Shown one piece after another: positions 35,558 through 45,513 of a DNA stretch of 64,000 nt. How positions within the stretch are numbered: the stretch's first letter is position 1; each line of letters begins with the position of its first letter. The position numbers were made by a program, and so were the translations under genes. This DNA comes from Streptomyces sp. NK08204 (GTDB taxonomy: Bacteria > Actinomycetota > Actinomycetes > Streptomycetales > Streptomycetaceae): positions 186,001 to 250,000 of the forward strand of contig NZ_JAINVF010000008.1 in NCBI RefSeq assembly GCF_020400585.1. Reading direction: 5' to 3'. The notes beneath the pieces are model-generated. The model saw only the letters and a program-made list of their open reading frames with translations, searched no databases and was not told the DNA's origin.

Positions 35558-35746
35558 CAGCGTTTCAAGCCTTTCGGGAATGCCTTGTGCGGGCGCTCCC
35601 TAGGCCATGCAAAGGAGGGAGAACCGACGCGTCACAGTGTTGATCGGTCTCACCTCCTCGAATGCGCAGTCGTGCACGGCGGCGCCGAGATTATCACGAA
35701 GATCATCACTGGCGCCTTCGCGAGGCGAACACTGCCTGACACGGCA

Positions 35747-36526
35747 CTAGAGGCCGTGGGAGCCGGGACTCCGGTACGCCGTTGGCGGTCGGCCGAGGAG
35801 CCTCTTGAACGCGGCCGTGTAGGCGGCCGGGTTGTCGTAGCCGAGCATGCTCGCGATGCGCGTGACAGGCATGCCCGTGCCGATGTGCTGCAAGGAATGG
35901 AGAATGCAGGCGCGTTGCCGCCACTGAGAGAAGCTCAGGCCGGTGCCGCGCTGGAACAGGCGGGCGAGGGTGCGTTCGCTGATGCTGAGGGCCGTGCACC
36001 AACGTGCCGGCGGCTCGTGGATGTTCGGCTGCCGCAAGAACGCCTCGCACAGGCTGCGCAGTTGTGGATCGGAGGGCAGCGGTACATCGAGCGGCAGCGG
36101 GGCGAGGTTCTTGAGCTCGTGGAGGATGAGGGTGGCGACTGCGGCGTCACGGCTGTGCTCGGGGTAGTGCGGTTCCATCTCGACGGCTTCCAGTATCAGC
36201 GCCCGTAGGAGGGTGGAAACGTCGACGGCCCGGCAGCGGGCGGGCAGCCACGGCACAGCGGAGGGCTCGATGTACAGGCTGCAGGTGCTGACGCCCGTCA
36301 TCGTGACCTGATGCCTGGTCAGCGGCGGGATGAGGACCGCACGGTCGGTGGGAATCGTCCAGCTGCCGTCCGCTGTCTCGACCTGCATGACGCCGGTGGC
36401 CGCGTACAGGACCTGTGCACGGCGGTGCTCGTGCCAGGCGAGCAGGTGGTGCGGGGGGTAGTCGGTGCCGATGGCGAGCACGGCACGATCGAGGCCGTCC
36501 ACCTCCGCGAGCGGGACATTGCGCAT
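35747..36526 (-). CDS. AraC-family regulator with N-terminal cupin
   Basis: A 259-residue regulator. The N-terminal 100 residues form a cupin sensor domain (HEHRRAQVLYAATGVMQV), and the C-terminal 100 hold two helix-turn-helix units, including LSISERTLARLFQRGTG and MPVTRIASMLGYDNPAAYTAAF. Relatives next to exporter genes often control them, and this gene faces a TauE/SafE permease across about 100 bases, so the permease is its likely target. Confidence 0.9.
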   Translation of the reverse strand: MRNVPLAEVDGLDRAVLAIGTDYPPHHLLAWHEHRRAQVLYAATGVMQVETADGSWTIPTDRAVLIPPLTRHQVTMTGVSTCSLYIEPSAVPWLPARCRAVDVSTLLRALILEAVEMEPHYPEHSRDAAVATLILHELKNLAPLPLDVPLPSDPQLRSLCEAFLRQPNIHEPPARWCTALSISERTLARLFQRGTGLSFSQWRQRACILHSLQHIGTGMPVTRIASMLGYDNPAAYTAAFKRLLGRPPTAYRSPGSHGL

Positions 36527-36590
36527 GCCGCGAGGTTACGTGCGAGTACGTGATCTGTCTGCTGCACGTAGGAAGTCGGCAGTTCATCGA

Positions 36591-36620
36591 TTGTCTGCCA
36601 GTCCTGGTGAACCCTAGCGT
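36591..36620 (+). promoter_or_regulatory. Predicted promoter giving a leaderless permease mRNA
   Basis: TTGTCT (36591-36596) and TAGCGT (36615-36620) are 18 bases apart. A start point 7-8 bases further would fall on the GTG at 36628, which has no ribosome-binding site, so the transcript may be leaderless. Confidence 0.4.
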
Positions 36621-36627
36621 TCCACCA

Positions 36628-37428
36628 GTGCTGACCTCGTTCTCCACTCTTCTGTTGTTCGGGTGCCTGACCGGCATCACGACCGTGCTCTTCGGCTTCG
36701 GCGGCGGCTTCATCACGGTCCCCGCCGTCTACGCCGTCCTGAAAGCCGCGGCGCGTCCGGGACCGGACGCCATGCATACCGCGGTGGCAACCTCCGCAGC
36801 GGTCATGGTGGTGAATGCCGGGGCGGCGGCGCTGGCCCAGTGGCGTCGGGGCCGGCTGCGCCGCGCGTACCTCTGGCCGCTGGCGGCCTACATCACGGTC
36901 GGCGCCGCCGCCGGCTCCTTCGTCGCCACGCTGATCGGCGGTACGGCGCTGCGCATGCTGTTCGCCGCCTACCTGCTGGTGACGATCGCCGACAGTCTGC
37001 TGCGGCAGGGCTTCCTCACCGTGGCGCACCGGACACGCCCCGAGCCCCTTGGCCGGGGCACCGTCACGTTCGGCGGAATGGGCATAGGCCTGGTGGCCGC
37101 CGCCCTGGGCGTGGGCGGCAGCGTCATGACGGTTCCGCTCATGCGGCGCAGGGGCCTTCCCATGGCCGAGGCGACCGCCATGGCCAACCCCCTCAGCGTC
37201 CCCGTCGCCGTCGCCGGCACCCTCGTCTACGCCCTCGCCCCCACCACATCCGCCGGTGCGGGGCAGCTGGGTTACGTCGACCTGACCGCGGGCGCCGCCC
37301 TGCTCGCCGGATCGCTGCCCACCATCGCCGTGATGCGGCGGGTCACCGGCCGCGTCCCGGACCGCGTTCACTCCGCCGCCTACATCATGCTGCTTGTGGT
37401 CGTCCTGATCGTCGCACTGCTGCCCTGA
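36628..37428 (+). CDS. TauE/SafE-family membrane permease
   Basis: A 266-residue membrane protein with about eight hydrophobic helices in two related halves, each starting with a glycine-rich motif: FGFGGGFITVP near residue 22 and LGVGGSVMTVPLM near residue 155. These are typical of TauE/SafE anion exporters, which move sulfite, sulfoacetate or similar small anions. GTG 36628 is used; a GTG seven codons upstream is possible. Control by the divergent AraC protein is likely. Confidence 0.87.
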   Translation: MLTSFSTLLLFGCLTGITTVLFGFGGGFITVPAVYAVLKAAARPGPDAMHTAVATSAAVMVVNAGAAALAQWRRGRLRRAYLWPLAAYITVGAAAGSFVATLIGGTALRMLFAAYLLVTIADSLLRQGFLTVAHRTRPEPLGRGTVTFGGMGIGLVAAALGVGGSVMTVPLMRRRGLPMAEATAMANPLSVPVAVAGTLVYALAPTTSAGAGQLGYVDLTAGAALLAGSLPTIAVMRRVTGRVPDRVHSAAYIMLLVVVLIVALLP

Positions 37429-37542
37429 ACCCGAAGCCTGTCGCTACTGACGCCTTGGTGGCTGTGGCAGCGACTCACCGCGCAGGCCTCGGGCGGCTCT
37501 CCCGCGAGTGGGCAACCGCAGGTCTGCCGCGCGGTGTGCGGC

Positions 37543-39573
37543 TCACAGCTTCAAGGTGAACCAGGTCGTCTTGCCCTCGTCCGTCGGCCGTACTCCCCAG
37601 CTGTCGGCGAGGGTGCGTACCAGGAACAGGCCCCGGCCGGACTCCTCGTCCTCGGCGGCGAGGCGGGGCTGGGGGAGGTGCGGGTTGCGGTCGCTGACCT
37701 CCACGGTGAGGTCGGTGGCGGTGCAGCACAGGCGCAGTCCCACGGGACCCTCGGCGTGTTGGACCGCGTTGGTGAGGGTCTCGGACAGCAGCAGGAGGGC
37801 GTCGTCGGCGGGCGCGGTGCACTCCCAGGAGGTCAGGGTCCGGCGCAGGAAGTCGCGGCCCTCGGGGACGGAGGACGGGGTCGCGGCCAGGTCGGTGGTG
37901 ACGGCGGCGAGCGGCGCCGCCGGGAGCTGGGCCAGGAGCAGGGTCACGTCGTCGTTGTGGCCCTCGGCGTCGGGCAGCAGCTCGGAAAGCACATGGTCGG
38001 CGGCTGCCTCCAGTCCGGTGGCCTGCGGGAAGAAGGTGTCGAGGACGGCGGTGAGTTCACCGAGCCGGGCTTCGATGTCGCTGCCGGGCGTCTCTATCAG
38101 GCCGTCGGTGTACAGCACGAGTGTGGCGCCGGGAGCGATGTCCGTGCAGGACTGTTCGTACAGGACGCCGCCCACCCCGAGTGGGGCGTTGACCGGCGTG
38201 GCCAGTTCGCGGACGCCGTCCCAGGGGCCGACCACGAGGGTCGGCAGATGTCCGGCGGAACAGACCGTGACGGTACCGTCGTCAGGCGCGATGATCAGGT
38301 AGCAGCAGGTGACCAGTTGGTCAGGGACGTCCAGGTCGGTGACCACGGTGTCGAGGGCCTGCATCAGCTGGCGGGGCTGCATGCCCGTCTTGGCGAGCGC
38401 GTGTGCGGCCGAGCGCAGCTGGCCCATCACGGCAGCCGCCTCCAGCCCACGACCCATCACGTCACCGATGAGGACACCGACCCGTCCGGCGCCGAGGGGT
38501 ATGAGGTCGAACCAGTCGCCGCCGACACCGGCGCCCTGGGTGGCGGGTCGGTAGCGGCTGGCGGTGTCCAGGCCGGGCAGGGCGGGTGGCGTCCCCATGA
38601 GACTGCGCTGCAGGGTGAGGGCGATGTGCTGCTGCTGTTCCAGCAGGGCCGTCAACTCGGCTTCCGCGCGCTTGCGGTCGCTGATGTCGCGGACGATGGC
38701 GCACGCGCCGACGACCTTCCCGCTGGTGTCCCGGGTCGGCCACAGGGTGACGTCGACGTCCAGGAGTGTCCCGTCCTTGGTGACCCGCAGCGTCTCGAAG
38801 TGCTCGACCTTCTCCCCGTGCCGCAGCCGTTCCAGCAGCGCCCAGATGTCGGCCTGCAGTTCGGCCGGGGCGAGCAGGGTCACCTGCCGGCCGATGACCT
38901 CCTCGGCCGTGTAGCCGTACAGCCGTGCGGCGGCGGCATTCCAGTAGGTGATCTCCCCGTCGAGGGTCTTGGCGAGAATGGCGTCCTGGGAGGACTCCAC
39001 GAGCGCGGCCAGTTCGTTGATGCGAGCCTCGGCCGCCTTGCGGTCGCTGACGTCGCGCACGGCCGCCGACACCAGCAGACCGTCGGTCGTCTCCAGCGGG
39101 CTCAGGCTGATCTCCACGGGGAACTCGCTGCCGTTCTTGCGCAGCCCGTGGAGTTCCAGGCCCGCTCCCATGGGGCGCACCTGCCGGTTGGCGGCGTAGC
39201 CGTCGCGATGCCGGGTGTGGTGGTCCCGGAAGCGGTGCGGCACCAGCAACTCGACCGGCCGGCCGAGCAGTTCCTCGCGCCGGTAACCGAAGAGCGCCTC
39301 GGTCTGGGCGTTGACCAGTCTGATGAGGCCGGTGTCGTCGACGATGACCATGGCGTCCGGCGCCGCTTCCAGAAGTCCGCGGAACCGTTCCTCGGCCGAC
39401 GACGGCCCGGCCTGCGGCAGCTGGGCGCCGCACCGGCACCGCGCCAGGACTGCGGGGTCCGCCGAGCGTGTCGGCTCGTCCACGAAAGCGTTCATCTCCA
39501 CCGCCACGTCGCTCACTATGGTGCGGACATCCCAGCGCAAGCCGCACACCTTTTCCTGGACTTGTCGCGTCAT
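37543..39573 (-). CDS. Dual-PAS SpoIIE phosphatase with anti-sigma kinase domain
   Basis: A 676-residue regulator with two PAS domains (about 60-180, with VIVDDTGLIRLVNAQTEALF, and 185-305, with EITYWNAAAARLYGY), each followed by a DVSDRK or DISDRK linker, then a SpoIIE phosphatase (GGDWFDLIP, LIGDVMGRG, YTDGLIET) and a HATPase domain (SETLTNAVQHA, ESGRGLFLVR). PAS sensors suggest input from redox, light or a small ligand. It stands back-to-back with another PAS-GAF-SpoIIE gene, and both probably act on anti-anti-sigma partners. Confidence 0.9.
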   Translation of the reverse strand: MTRQVQEKVCGLRWDVRTIVSDVAVEMNAFVDEPTRSADPAVLARCRCGAQLPQAGPSSAEERFRGLLEAAPDAMVIVDDTGLIRLVNAQTEALFGYRREELLGRPVELLVPHRFRDHHTRHRDGYAANRQVRPMGAGLELHGLRKNGSEFPVEISLSPLETTDGLLVSAAVRDVSDRKAAEARINELAALVESSQDAILAKTLDGEITYWNAAAARLYGYTAEEVIGRQVTLLAPAELQADIWALLERLRHGEKVEHFETLRVTKDGTLLDVDVTLWPTRDTSGKVVGACAIVRDISDRKRAEAELTALLEQQQHIALTLQRSLMGTPPALPGLDTASRYRPATQGAGVGGDWFDLIPLGAGRVGVLIGDVMGRGLEAAAVMGQLRSAAHALAKTGMQPRQLMQALDTVVTDLDVPDQLVTCCYLIIAPDDGTVTVCSAGHLPTLVVGPWDGVRELATPVNAPLGVGGVLYEQSCTDIAPGATLVLYTDGLIETPGSDIEARLGELTAVLDTFFPQATGLEAAADHVLSELLPDAEGHNDDVTLLLAQLPAAPLAAVTTDLAATPSSVPEGRDFLRRTLTSWECTAPADDALLLLSETLTNAVQHAEGPVGLRLCCTATDLTVEVSDRNPHLPQPRLAAEDEESGRGLFLVRTLADSWGVRPTDEGKTTWFTLKL

Positions 39574-39880
39574 GGCCGGGCGGTGGCCGAATCACGTCGA
39601 ACGGTGGACGAATCAGTCCACAACCCGTCCTTGGATGAACACATACGGTCACGCAAGGGTGCCGCAGCCGTCACTGTCGTCGCGTGCGCGCACTCCCGTG
39701 ACGAGCGCCGAGGCGGGGGTACGAGTGAGGTGTCCACCACGGACACGGCCCCGGAAGCATCGCACCGACGACTCGAAACGATTGTCATGTGAGGGAGCGC
39801 GCACGCTGTCCCCGGGACGACGGCAGAACGCCGACCGCTGCGGCACGAGCCGAGGCGCCGAGCAGGAGAGAAAATGAGGC
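39574..39880. other. Divergent promoter region between two SpoIIE phosphatase genes
   Basis: This 307-base gap should contain promoters for both genes. I cannot assign -35/-10 boxes with confidence. A GGAGAG purine run precedes the rightward start. Confidence 0.4.
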
Positions 39881-41953
39881 ATGGGTACGACGGACTCCTC
39901 CCGAGCAGGCGACGGCCGGCCAGCGATGGGTCCCGCCACGCCGCCCAGTGGCCTGCTCGATCTCCTCAGCGTCGCTGCGGTGGTGCTGGACGCGCGGGGC
40001 CAGGTCGTCTTCTGGAGCGCGAAGGCCGAGGAACTGTTCGGTTACACCGCAGCGGAAGCGCTGGGGCAGTACGCGGCTCCGCTGACGGTCCACGAGGAGC
40101 ACCGGGACGAGGTGATGAAGCTGTTCGCCGATGTCCTGGAAGCCGGCACCGACTGGGCTGGGGCCTTCCCGATCCGGCACAAGGACGGCAGCACCCGCAT
40201 GGTCGAGTTCCGCAACATGCGGCTGCTGGACGACCTCGGCGACACCTACGTCCTCGGCCTTGCCGCGGACCAGGCAGCCGTGGAGCGGGTCGAGCGAGAT
40301 GCCGCCCTGGCCATGCGCCTGGTCTCCCAGTCCCCGATCGGGCTGGCCATCCTGGGCCCGGACCTGCGGTACCTGGCCGTGAATCCCGCTCTCGAACGCA
40401 TCACCGGGCAGTCCGCCGCCGAGCGTCTCGGCCGGCCGGTCAGCGAGGTCCTGACCTACCTGGAAACGGACCCCGAGGCACGTCTGCGTCGTGTTCTGGA
40501 GACGGGCGAGTCGGTCGTGGACCGGGACATCGTCTGCCGTCCCCCGGCCGACCCGGACCACGAGCACGCATGGTCCGTCTCGTACTACCGGCTGGAGGAT
40601 TCCGCCGGGCGGGTGCTGGGCCTGGCCTACTCCGTCATCGATGTCACGGAGCGTTACCGTGCCGCTGACGAGGCGGCGCGGGCCAGGCAGCGGCTGGCCC
40701 TGATCGCCAGGGCTTCCGCCTCCGTGGGCACCACCCTCGATCTGGAGACGACAGCGCGCGAGCTCGCCGACGTCGTGGTGCCGGTGCTGGCCGATGTGGC
40801 AGCCGTGGACGTACTCGACAGCGCCCTTGACGGCAGGACCGCGCCTCATGAGGGTCCGGCCCTCTTCCGCGCCCTCGCCGTCTCGGCGGTCCGCTCCGCC
40901 GAGGCGGTCCGCCTCGCGGCCGACCCGCCAGGGGAAGTCGCCACCTACGGCAGCGACCGCCTGATCACCCAGTGCGTGCGCACCGGCCAGCCGGTACTGG
41001 TGCCCCACACCACCCGTCGGGACCTGGGGCGCATCGCCCGCCACGGCGAGGCCGCATCCCTCCTCGCGACGGCCGGGGTGCACTCCTACCTGGCCGTACC
41101 GCTCATGGCGCGGGGCGAAGTCCTCGGCGCTCTCGACCTCAAGCGCACCTCGAACCCCATCCCATTCGATGACGACGACGCTTTCCTCGCCTGGGAGTTG
41201 GCCGCCCGAGCCGCGGTCTGCATCGACAACGCCCGCGGATACCAGGCCCAGCGCCATGCGGCCCTCACCCTCCAGCGCAGTCTGCTCCCCGAGCCCCCCT
41301 CGCACCTGCCCGGCCTGGAAGTCGCCTGCCGCTACCAGCCTGCCGGCGCCACGAGCGAGATCGGCGGCGACTGGTACGACGCCATACCTCTCCAGGGGGA
41401 CAGAACCGCCCTGGTCGTCGGGGACGTCATGGGCAGCGGCATCAATGCCGCCGCCACCATGGGGCAACTCCGCAGTGCTGCCCGCGCCTTCGCCGAGCTG
41501 CGCCTCGCCCCCGCCGAGGCCCTGCGTCACCTCGATCACCTGACCGAAGGGGTCGGGCAGACCATCACCACGTGCATCTACTGCATCTACGACCCTCACC
41601 AGGGCCGGTGCGAGATCTGCCTGGCCGGCCACCTGCCCCCGGTCCTGATGCGCTCCGGTCACGCAGCACAGCTTCTCGACCCTCCCACCGGAGCGCCGCT
41701 GGGCGTCGGCGGGGTGCCCTTCGAGGCCACCACCATCGCCTTCCACCCCGGTGACGAACTGGTCCTCTACACCGACGGCTTGGTGGAGACCCGGAGCGAG
41801 CCCATCGACGCTCGCCTGGGCACCCTCCTCGACGCACTCACCACGACACGCGGCCACGACCTGGAGGACACCTGCGACCGCCTCCTGGAGATTCTGCGCT
41901 CGCCCGGTGGTGAGGACGACGTCGCGCTGCTCATCGCCCGGGCCCGGGCCTGA
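39881..41953 (+). CDS. PAS-PAS-GAF-SpoIIE phosphatase
   Basis: A 690-residue protein. Two PAS modules (about 25-140, with VLDARGQVVFWSAKAEELFGY, and 145-260), a GAF domain (about 275-445) and a SpoIIE phosphatase (GGDWYDAIP, VVGDVMGSG, YTDGLVETR, ending EDDVALLIAR). Unlike the divergent neighbour it lacks the terminal HATPase domain, so it should only dephosphorylate. An overlapping ATG seven bases earlier is in another frame; the ATG at 39881 is used. Confidence 0.9.
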   Translation: MGTTDSSRAGDGRPAMGPATPPSGLLDLLSVAAVVLDARGQVVFWSAKAEELFGYTAAEALGQYAAPLTVHEEHRDEVMKLFADVLEAGTDWAGAFPIRHKDGSTRMVEFRNMRLLDDLGDTYVLGLAADQAAVERVERDAALAMRLVSQSPIGLAILGPDLRYLAVNPALERITGQSAAERLGRPVSEVLTYLETDPEARLRRVLETGESVVDRDIVCRPPADPDHEHAWSVSYYRLEDSAGRVLGLAYSVIDVTERYRAADEAARARQRLALIARASASVGTTLDLETTARELADVVVPVLADVAAVDVLDSALDGRTAPHEGPALFRALAVSAVRSAEAVRLAADPPGEVATYGSDRLITQCVRTGQPVLVPHTTRRDLGRIARHGEAASLLATAGVHSYLAVPLMARGEVLGALDLKRTSNPIPFDDDDAFLAWELAARAAVCIDNARGYQAQRHAALTLQRSLLPEPPSHLPGLEVACRYQPAGATSEIGGDWYDAIPLQGDRTALVVGDVMGSGINAAATMGQLRSAARAFAELRLAPAEALRHLDHLTEGVGQTITTCIYCIYDPHQGRCEICLAGHLPPVLMRSGHAAQLLDPPTGAPLGVGGVPFEATTIAFHPGDELVLYTDGLVETRSEPIDARLGTLLDALTTTRGHDLEDTCDRLLEILRSPGGEDDVALLIARARA

Positions 41954-42004
41954 GCCACCACGCGGAGGGCTCACCTGCCCGAGCGAACGCACCGTGCCGT
42001 GGGC

Positions 42005-42545
42005 CGACGTGTGTGTCGAAGGCGTACACTGCCACGGTGACGCCCCCTCGCTGGACCATCAGGCCGGGCCGGTCGTTGACCGTACGCTCCGGAATCGTCA
42101 CGCTGTCGGCCGACCTGCCGGCGATATCGACGATGTGATGCGCGATCCGCTCGGTGTCCGGGTGCCGGGGTCATCGGTTCGAGTGTGACGAGGAAGGCCA
42201 CGCCGACCGACTCGTCCAGGTGACCAGCTCGCCCGGGTCTGCTGGGACTGCCGGGTCTGCCATGGCGGTTACGGGCGTTCGTCGGCCCACCGGGTTCGAC
42301 CGGGCAGCGCCTCGGGATCCATTCGCCCGCACATCGTTCGCGTACGACGCCGTCCGAGCCGAACAGCAGGCAGATGCGGCTGGTGACGCTCGTCAGCCAG
42401 ACGCGGGGCCGCTCCTGCCCGGACACGTCCCACCAGCGGGTGCAGGCCGTCCTCGACGGGGGCTCGGCCCCGGTCACACAGCCGGGATTCCGCAGGCGAC
42501 ACCCATCAGTTGACGCCGCTCGGAGGCTCCCTGGGCCGGGGATCC
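42005..42545 (-). pseudogene. Fossil of an ECF41 (SigJ-like) sigma factor
   Basis: Pieces of one protein appear in order on the minus strand but in different frames. They are ERRQLMGVACGI (region 2 start, near 42525), TRWWDVSGQERP with RVWLTSVTSRICL (about 42400-42450), RERCAGEWIP, LDESVGVAFLVTLEPMTPA (region 2-4 linker, near 42220), and then, after a missing region 4, the SnoaL-like tail IAHHIVDIAGR, RTVNDRPGLMVQRGGVTVA and YAFDT. The last piece ends where relatives would have about 15 more residues. Loss of region 4 and at least two frameshifts make it non-functional. The comparison is from memory of the family, not from an alignment run. Confidence 0.7.
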
Positions 42546-42635
42546 GCCCTCACCGACCTCATGACGGCCTGTGTCGTCGTCCTGCTCGGAGGATCACATC
42601 CTCCAGGAAACCCACGTGAGAGATGAAGGAGACCG

Positions 42636-43094
42636 ATGAGCCACCTCGAGAGCATCGCCGACCGCATCGAGATCGAGACGCTGCGCGGCGAGTTCACGGA
42701 TGCTGTGATGATGCGTGACTACGACCGCCTTGCGTCTCTCTTCGCAGACGACGGCGTGTGGCGGATCCCGGAAGCCAATGTGGAGTTCACCGGGCCGCAG
42801 GAGATCCGTGCCGGGGTCGAGCAGCTGCAGAAGGAGTGGGAATACTTCGTGCAGACCGCGCACCCTGGCACGGTCGAGCTGGCGGGCGACACCGCCTCCG
42901 GCCGTGCGTACATCCAAGAGCTCGGGCGCCTGCGCGACGGCAGGTCGGGACTGAACTACTCCCTGTACCACGACCGATACCGGCGCACCCCGGACGGCTG
43001 GAAGTTCACGGAGCGGGCCTATGAGGTGCGCTACTTCGACACCACGCCACTGGCGGGCTCGGGGTCTTCGCCGGACGCGGCAGGGGCGTCCTGA
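42636..43094 (+). CDS. SnoaL-like / NTF2-fold protein
   Basis: A 152-residue alpha+beta barrel protein. The helix-strand start IEIETLRGEFTDAVMMRDYDRLASLFADDGVWRI and the end GWKFTERAYEVRYFD are typical of SnoaL_4 ring-cyclase or hydroxylase-like folds. GAAGGAG-like AGATGAAGGAG precedes the ATG. The substrate is unknown. It lies next to the sigma factor fossil, and ECF41 sigma factors usually control small oxidoreductase or SnoaL-type genes, so it may be an orphaned target. Confidence 0.82.
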   Translation: MSHLESIADRIEIETLRGEFTDAVMMRDYDRLASLFADDGVWRIPEANVEFTGPQEIRAGVEQLQKEWEYFVQTAHPGTVELAGDTASGRAYIQELGRLRDGRSGLNYSLYHDRYRRTPDGWKFTERAYEVRYFDTTPLAGSGSSPDAAGAS

Positions 43095-44530
43095 CTCGTG
43101 AGGCCGCGATCCGCGCCGGGGACTTGCCGCCGGCGCGGATCGCATCCGCGCAGCCCGGCTTCCTCGGCGTGACGGCGGACCGCACCTGGTTCCACCCGCC
43201 CCGCGGGCAGCGACGCCCCCATGCCGCCGCGACTCGGCCCGGGTCCGGCAGCGGCAGGTTCCCGGCGCCGGCTTCCGCATCGGCACAGGAGGCTGCCGCC
43301 CGGAGCGCTGCCCCCGCGCCGCTTCACGCCGCCTCGCTCACCGCCGACTGAACCCCGGATCGGCCGATTCCGGCGAAGAGAGCTGAGCGCCGTGGGCGAC
43401 AGCGGCCCGCCCTGGCCGCACGTTCGTCGTCCATGACGGAGCCATCCCGTCGGCAGCGTCATCCAGACGACGGCGAGCCCTGTCCTGGTCGTGGCGGTCG
43501 CAATCGCCCTCGGTCTCCGGTCGACGCGAGCCGCTCGGGCGGGCTTGCCGCGGCGGCCGCCCCACCGCCGTGGCGTTCGCGGTGACCAGGCGGTCGACGG
43601 ACCTCCGTCTGGACTCCGAGACCGTCGGGTCTGCCGGCGACAAGCCACTGTGGGTCCGGTTCCTGCCGTTCCCCGGCTCCGCGTCGGTGCGACCGACTCG
43701 ATGCCGCCCGGGCCCGCACCGGTTCGCCGGGAACCAGCCGGTCACGCCCGCGATCCGAGACGCCGCGCGGCCTGCTCTCGCCACGGCGGAGGGCCCAGGT
43801 GAGTCACCCGCGGACGGCGGCCGGACCGGTGGCCGGCGGGCACAGCGCCCAGGAGGCCGCCAGCCGGGCAGGCCGACGTCTGTGTGGACCCAGGCATCGA
43901 TTCCCCCTGTGCGCCCCCGCGTCCAGCCGACGGGCAAAGACCGTGAAGCCGGGCCGTTTCCGCAGCAGCCACCCCCGGCGGTCGGCCGCACGGGTCCTTC
44001 AGGGCACGGCAGGACCGTTCCGTAGGCGGCAACAGCGACTCCGCACAGCCTGTGGCGAATACACCGACGCCGCGCCGTGAAACCCCTTGCTTATTCGCTG
44101 GGCATCGCCTTTCACGATAGAACACATCGCCTGTACCGGAAGAGTCCGGATCCACTCCGGATAGAGGCCGACTCGCATTCGAATTCCTTGACCGTGCAAC
44201 ATTCACCGTCGCCTATGAAAGGTATTCTCAGCGGCTTCGCCCGGTGTCGATCCGGATACCGAAGTCCGGCGATGCGGCGCCCGCCGGCGACCGATTCGGC
44301 CTCCGGCGCCCGGCGAACCCCGATCGCCCTTCGTCCGCAGCGGCGACTCCATGCCCGAGTTGCCGGGATTGGCCGATTGGCCGGTCTGGATGACGGTGGT
44401 CACGGAGGCCAGGCCCCCCTCGCTCCGGGTCCGGCCCCGCCAGGTGATTCCCGCGAGTGGAATATATCAATCCGCTCGTTTGGTCACGGTGCCGCGGCAG
44501 GATGATCTATCCAATGAGCAATGTCAAGGC
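43095..44530. other. Long stretch without a recognisable gene
   Basis: For about 1.4 kb all open frames on both strands look like GC artefacts: Arg/Pro/Gly-rich, no domain, no ribosome-binding site. Base composition falls from about 44080 to 44230 and again beyond 44450, which suits regulatory DNA. Either it is decayed coding sequence or it contains a small RNA or peptide I cannot identify. Confidence 0.45.
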
Positions 44531-44559
44531 TTGATCCACAACGAAAGGCCAACTAATGT
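44531..44559 (+). promoter_or_regulatory. Predicted promoter of the kinase-GH3-ArgRS-like operon
   Basis: TTGATC (44531-44536) and TAATGT (44554-44559) are 17 bases apart in a locally AT-richer stretch. A start near 44566 would give a leader of about 250 bases before the kinase ATG, long enough for a regulatory structure. Confidence 0.55.
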
Positions 44560-44817
44560 CTGTCCGGTCGGCAAAGCCGTGAGCTCGGCAGGAGAGAGGA
44601 ACTGCACGAGCTGAAGGAACCACAGTCAGGATCAGGGGAAAAGCGTGTCGGCTTCGGCAAATTCCGGTTTACGACCCACTGTCCCTGACCTAATGAGCTA
44701 TTCCAGGCGGAGCCTGCACCGTCATCCGGTCCACCGGCCGGTGCCCGCCTCTGAAGACCGCGTACGGCGCAGCTCCCGTGGCGCCGGGAAGCACTGTCCC
44801 GGCACGGAGATCCGCCG

Positions 44818-45513
44818 ATGACGCCGGAGACCGTGAGCCTCACGGCCACCTGCAGCCAGGGCTCCGGTGCGCCGCGCCCCACACCCCCGTTCGTCGTGCT
44901 TCTCGGCACCGACTACGCCGGCAAGTCGTCGGCGCTGACGGAAGTCGCCGAGCGCGCGCCCTCCTGGCACGTCGTCTCCCTCGACGACGAGTTCCTGGAG
45001 CCCGGTCACTCCCTGATCGGAAGGCTGCGCCGCAACCTGGTCGCCGACGTCCTGCCGGACCTGCATCACGGCTACTCCCTCGACTTCATGGTCAGCCTGC
45101 TGCAGACCGCGACGGTCCATCTGCGCGACAGCATCGAGCGCAGCCCGGGCGGAGCGCCGGTCCTGGTCGACTCCTACTACTACAAGATCCTCGCCAAGTG
45201 CCGGCTGGCCGGAGTCGACCGCCATCCCCTGTTCGACTGGTGGCGCGGCTTTCCCCAGCCGCGCCGGGTGGTCTTCCTCGAGGTGTCGGCGGCCGAGGCC
45301 TGGACGCGCTGCGGTGAAGGAGCCCGGACCAACCCCCTGGAGTACTACGGCGAGCAGCCCGACCAGGTGTCGTTCGAGAAGTTCCAGTGCGACCTGCGCG
45401 AGGCCATGTGGGAAGAGGTCCGGCACCTTCCGGTCACCGTCGTCGAGGAGCAGGAACACGTCTCGCGGACCGTACAGATACTAGGAGAGGTGATGGGCCG
45501 TGAAATCGGCTGA
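44818..45513 (+). CDS. P-loop kinase, thymidylate-kinase-like
   Basis: A 231-residue soluble protein. The P-loop GTDYAGKSS fits GxxxxGK(S/T); an Asp-rich strand SLDDEFLEPG and VLVDSYYYKILAKC follow, as in deoxynucleoside or thymidylate kinases, where DxYxxS-like motifs bind substrate. The C-terminal half has RRVVFLEVSAAEAW. It probably phosphorylates a small molecule, not necessarily a nucleotide. A GGAG eight bases upstream supports the ATG. It is the first gene of the operon and overlaps the GH3 gene by 14 bases. Confidence 0.7.
   Translation: MTPETVSLTATCSQGSGAPRPTPPFVVLLGTDYAGKSSALTEVAERAPSWHVVSLDDEFLEPGHSLIGRLRRNLVADVLPDLHHGYSLDFMVSLLQTATVHLRDSIERSPGGAPVLVDSYYYKILAKCRLAGVDRHPLFDWWRGFPQPRRVVFLEVSAAEAWTRCGEGARTNPLEYYGEQPDQVSFEKFQCDLREAMWEEVRHLPVTVVEEQEHVSRTVQILGEVMGREIG

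Noticed and set aside
43338..43991. Transposase remnant in the 1.4-kb gap
   Set aside because: No DDE-type motif, terminal inverted repeat or target duplication could be seen.
44351..44614. Possible short precursor-peptide gene upstream of the kinase
   Set aside because: The 87-codon frame has no ribosome-binding site, spans the predicted promoter and has no leader/core character; there is also no lanthipeptide or other RiPP enzyme nearby.
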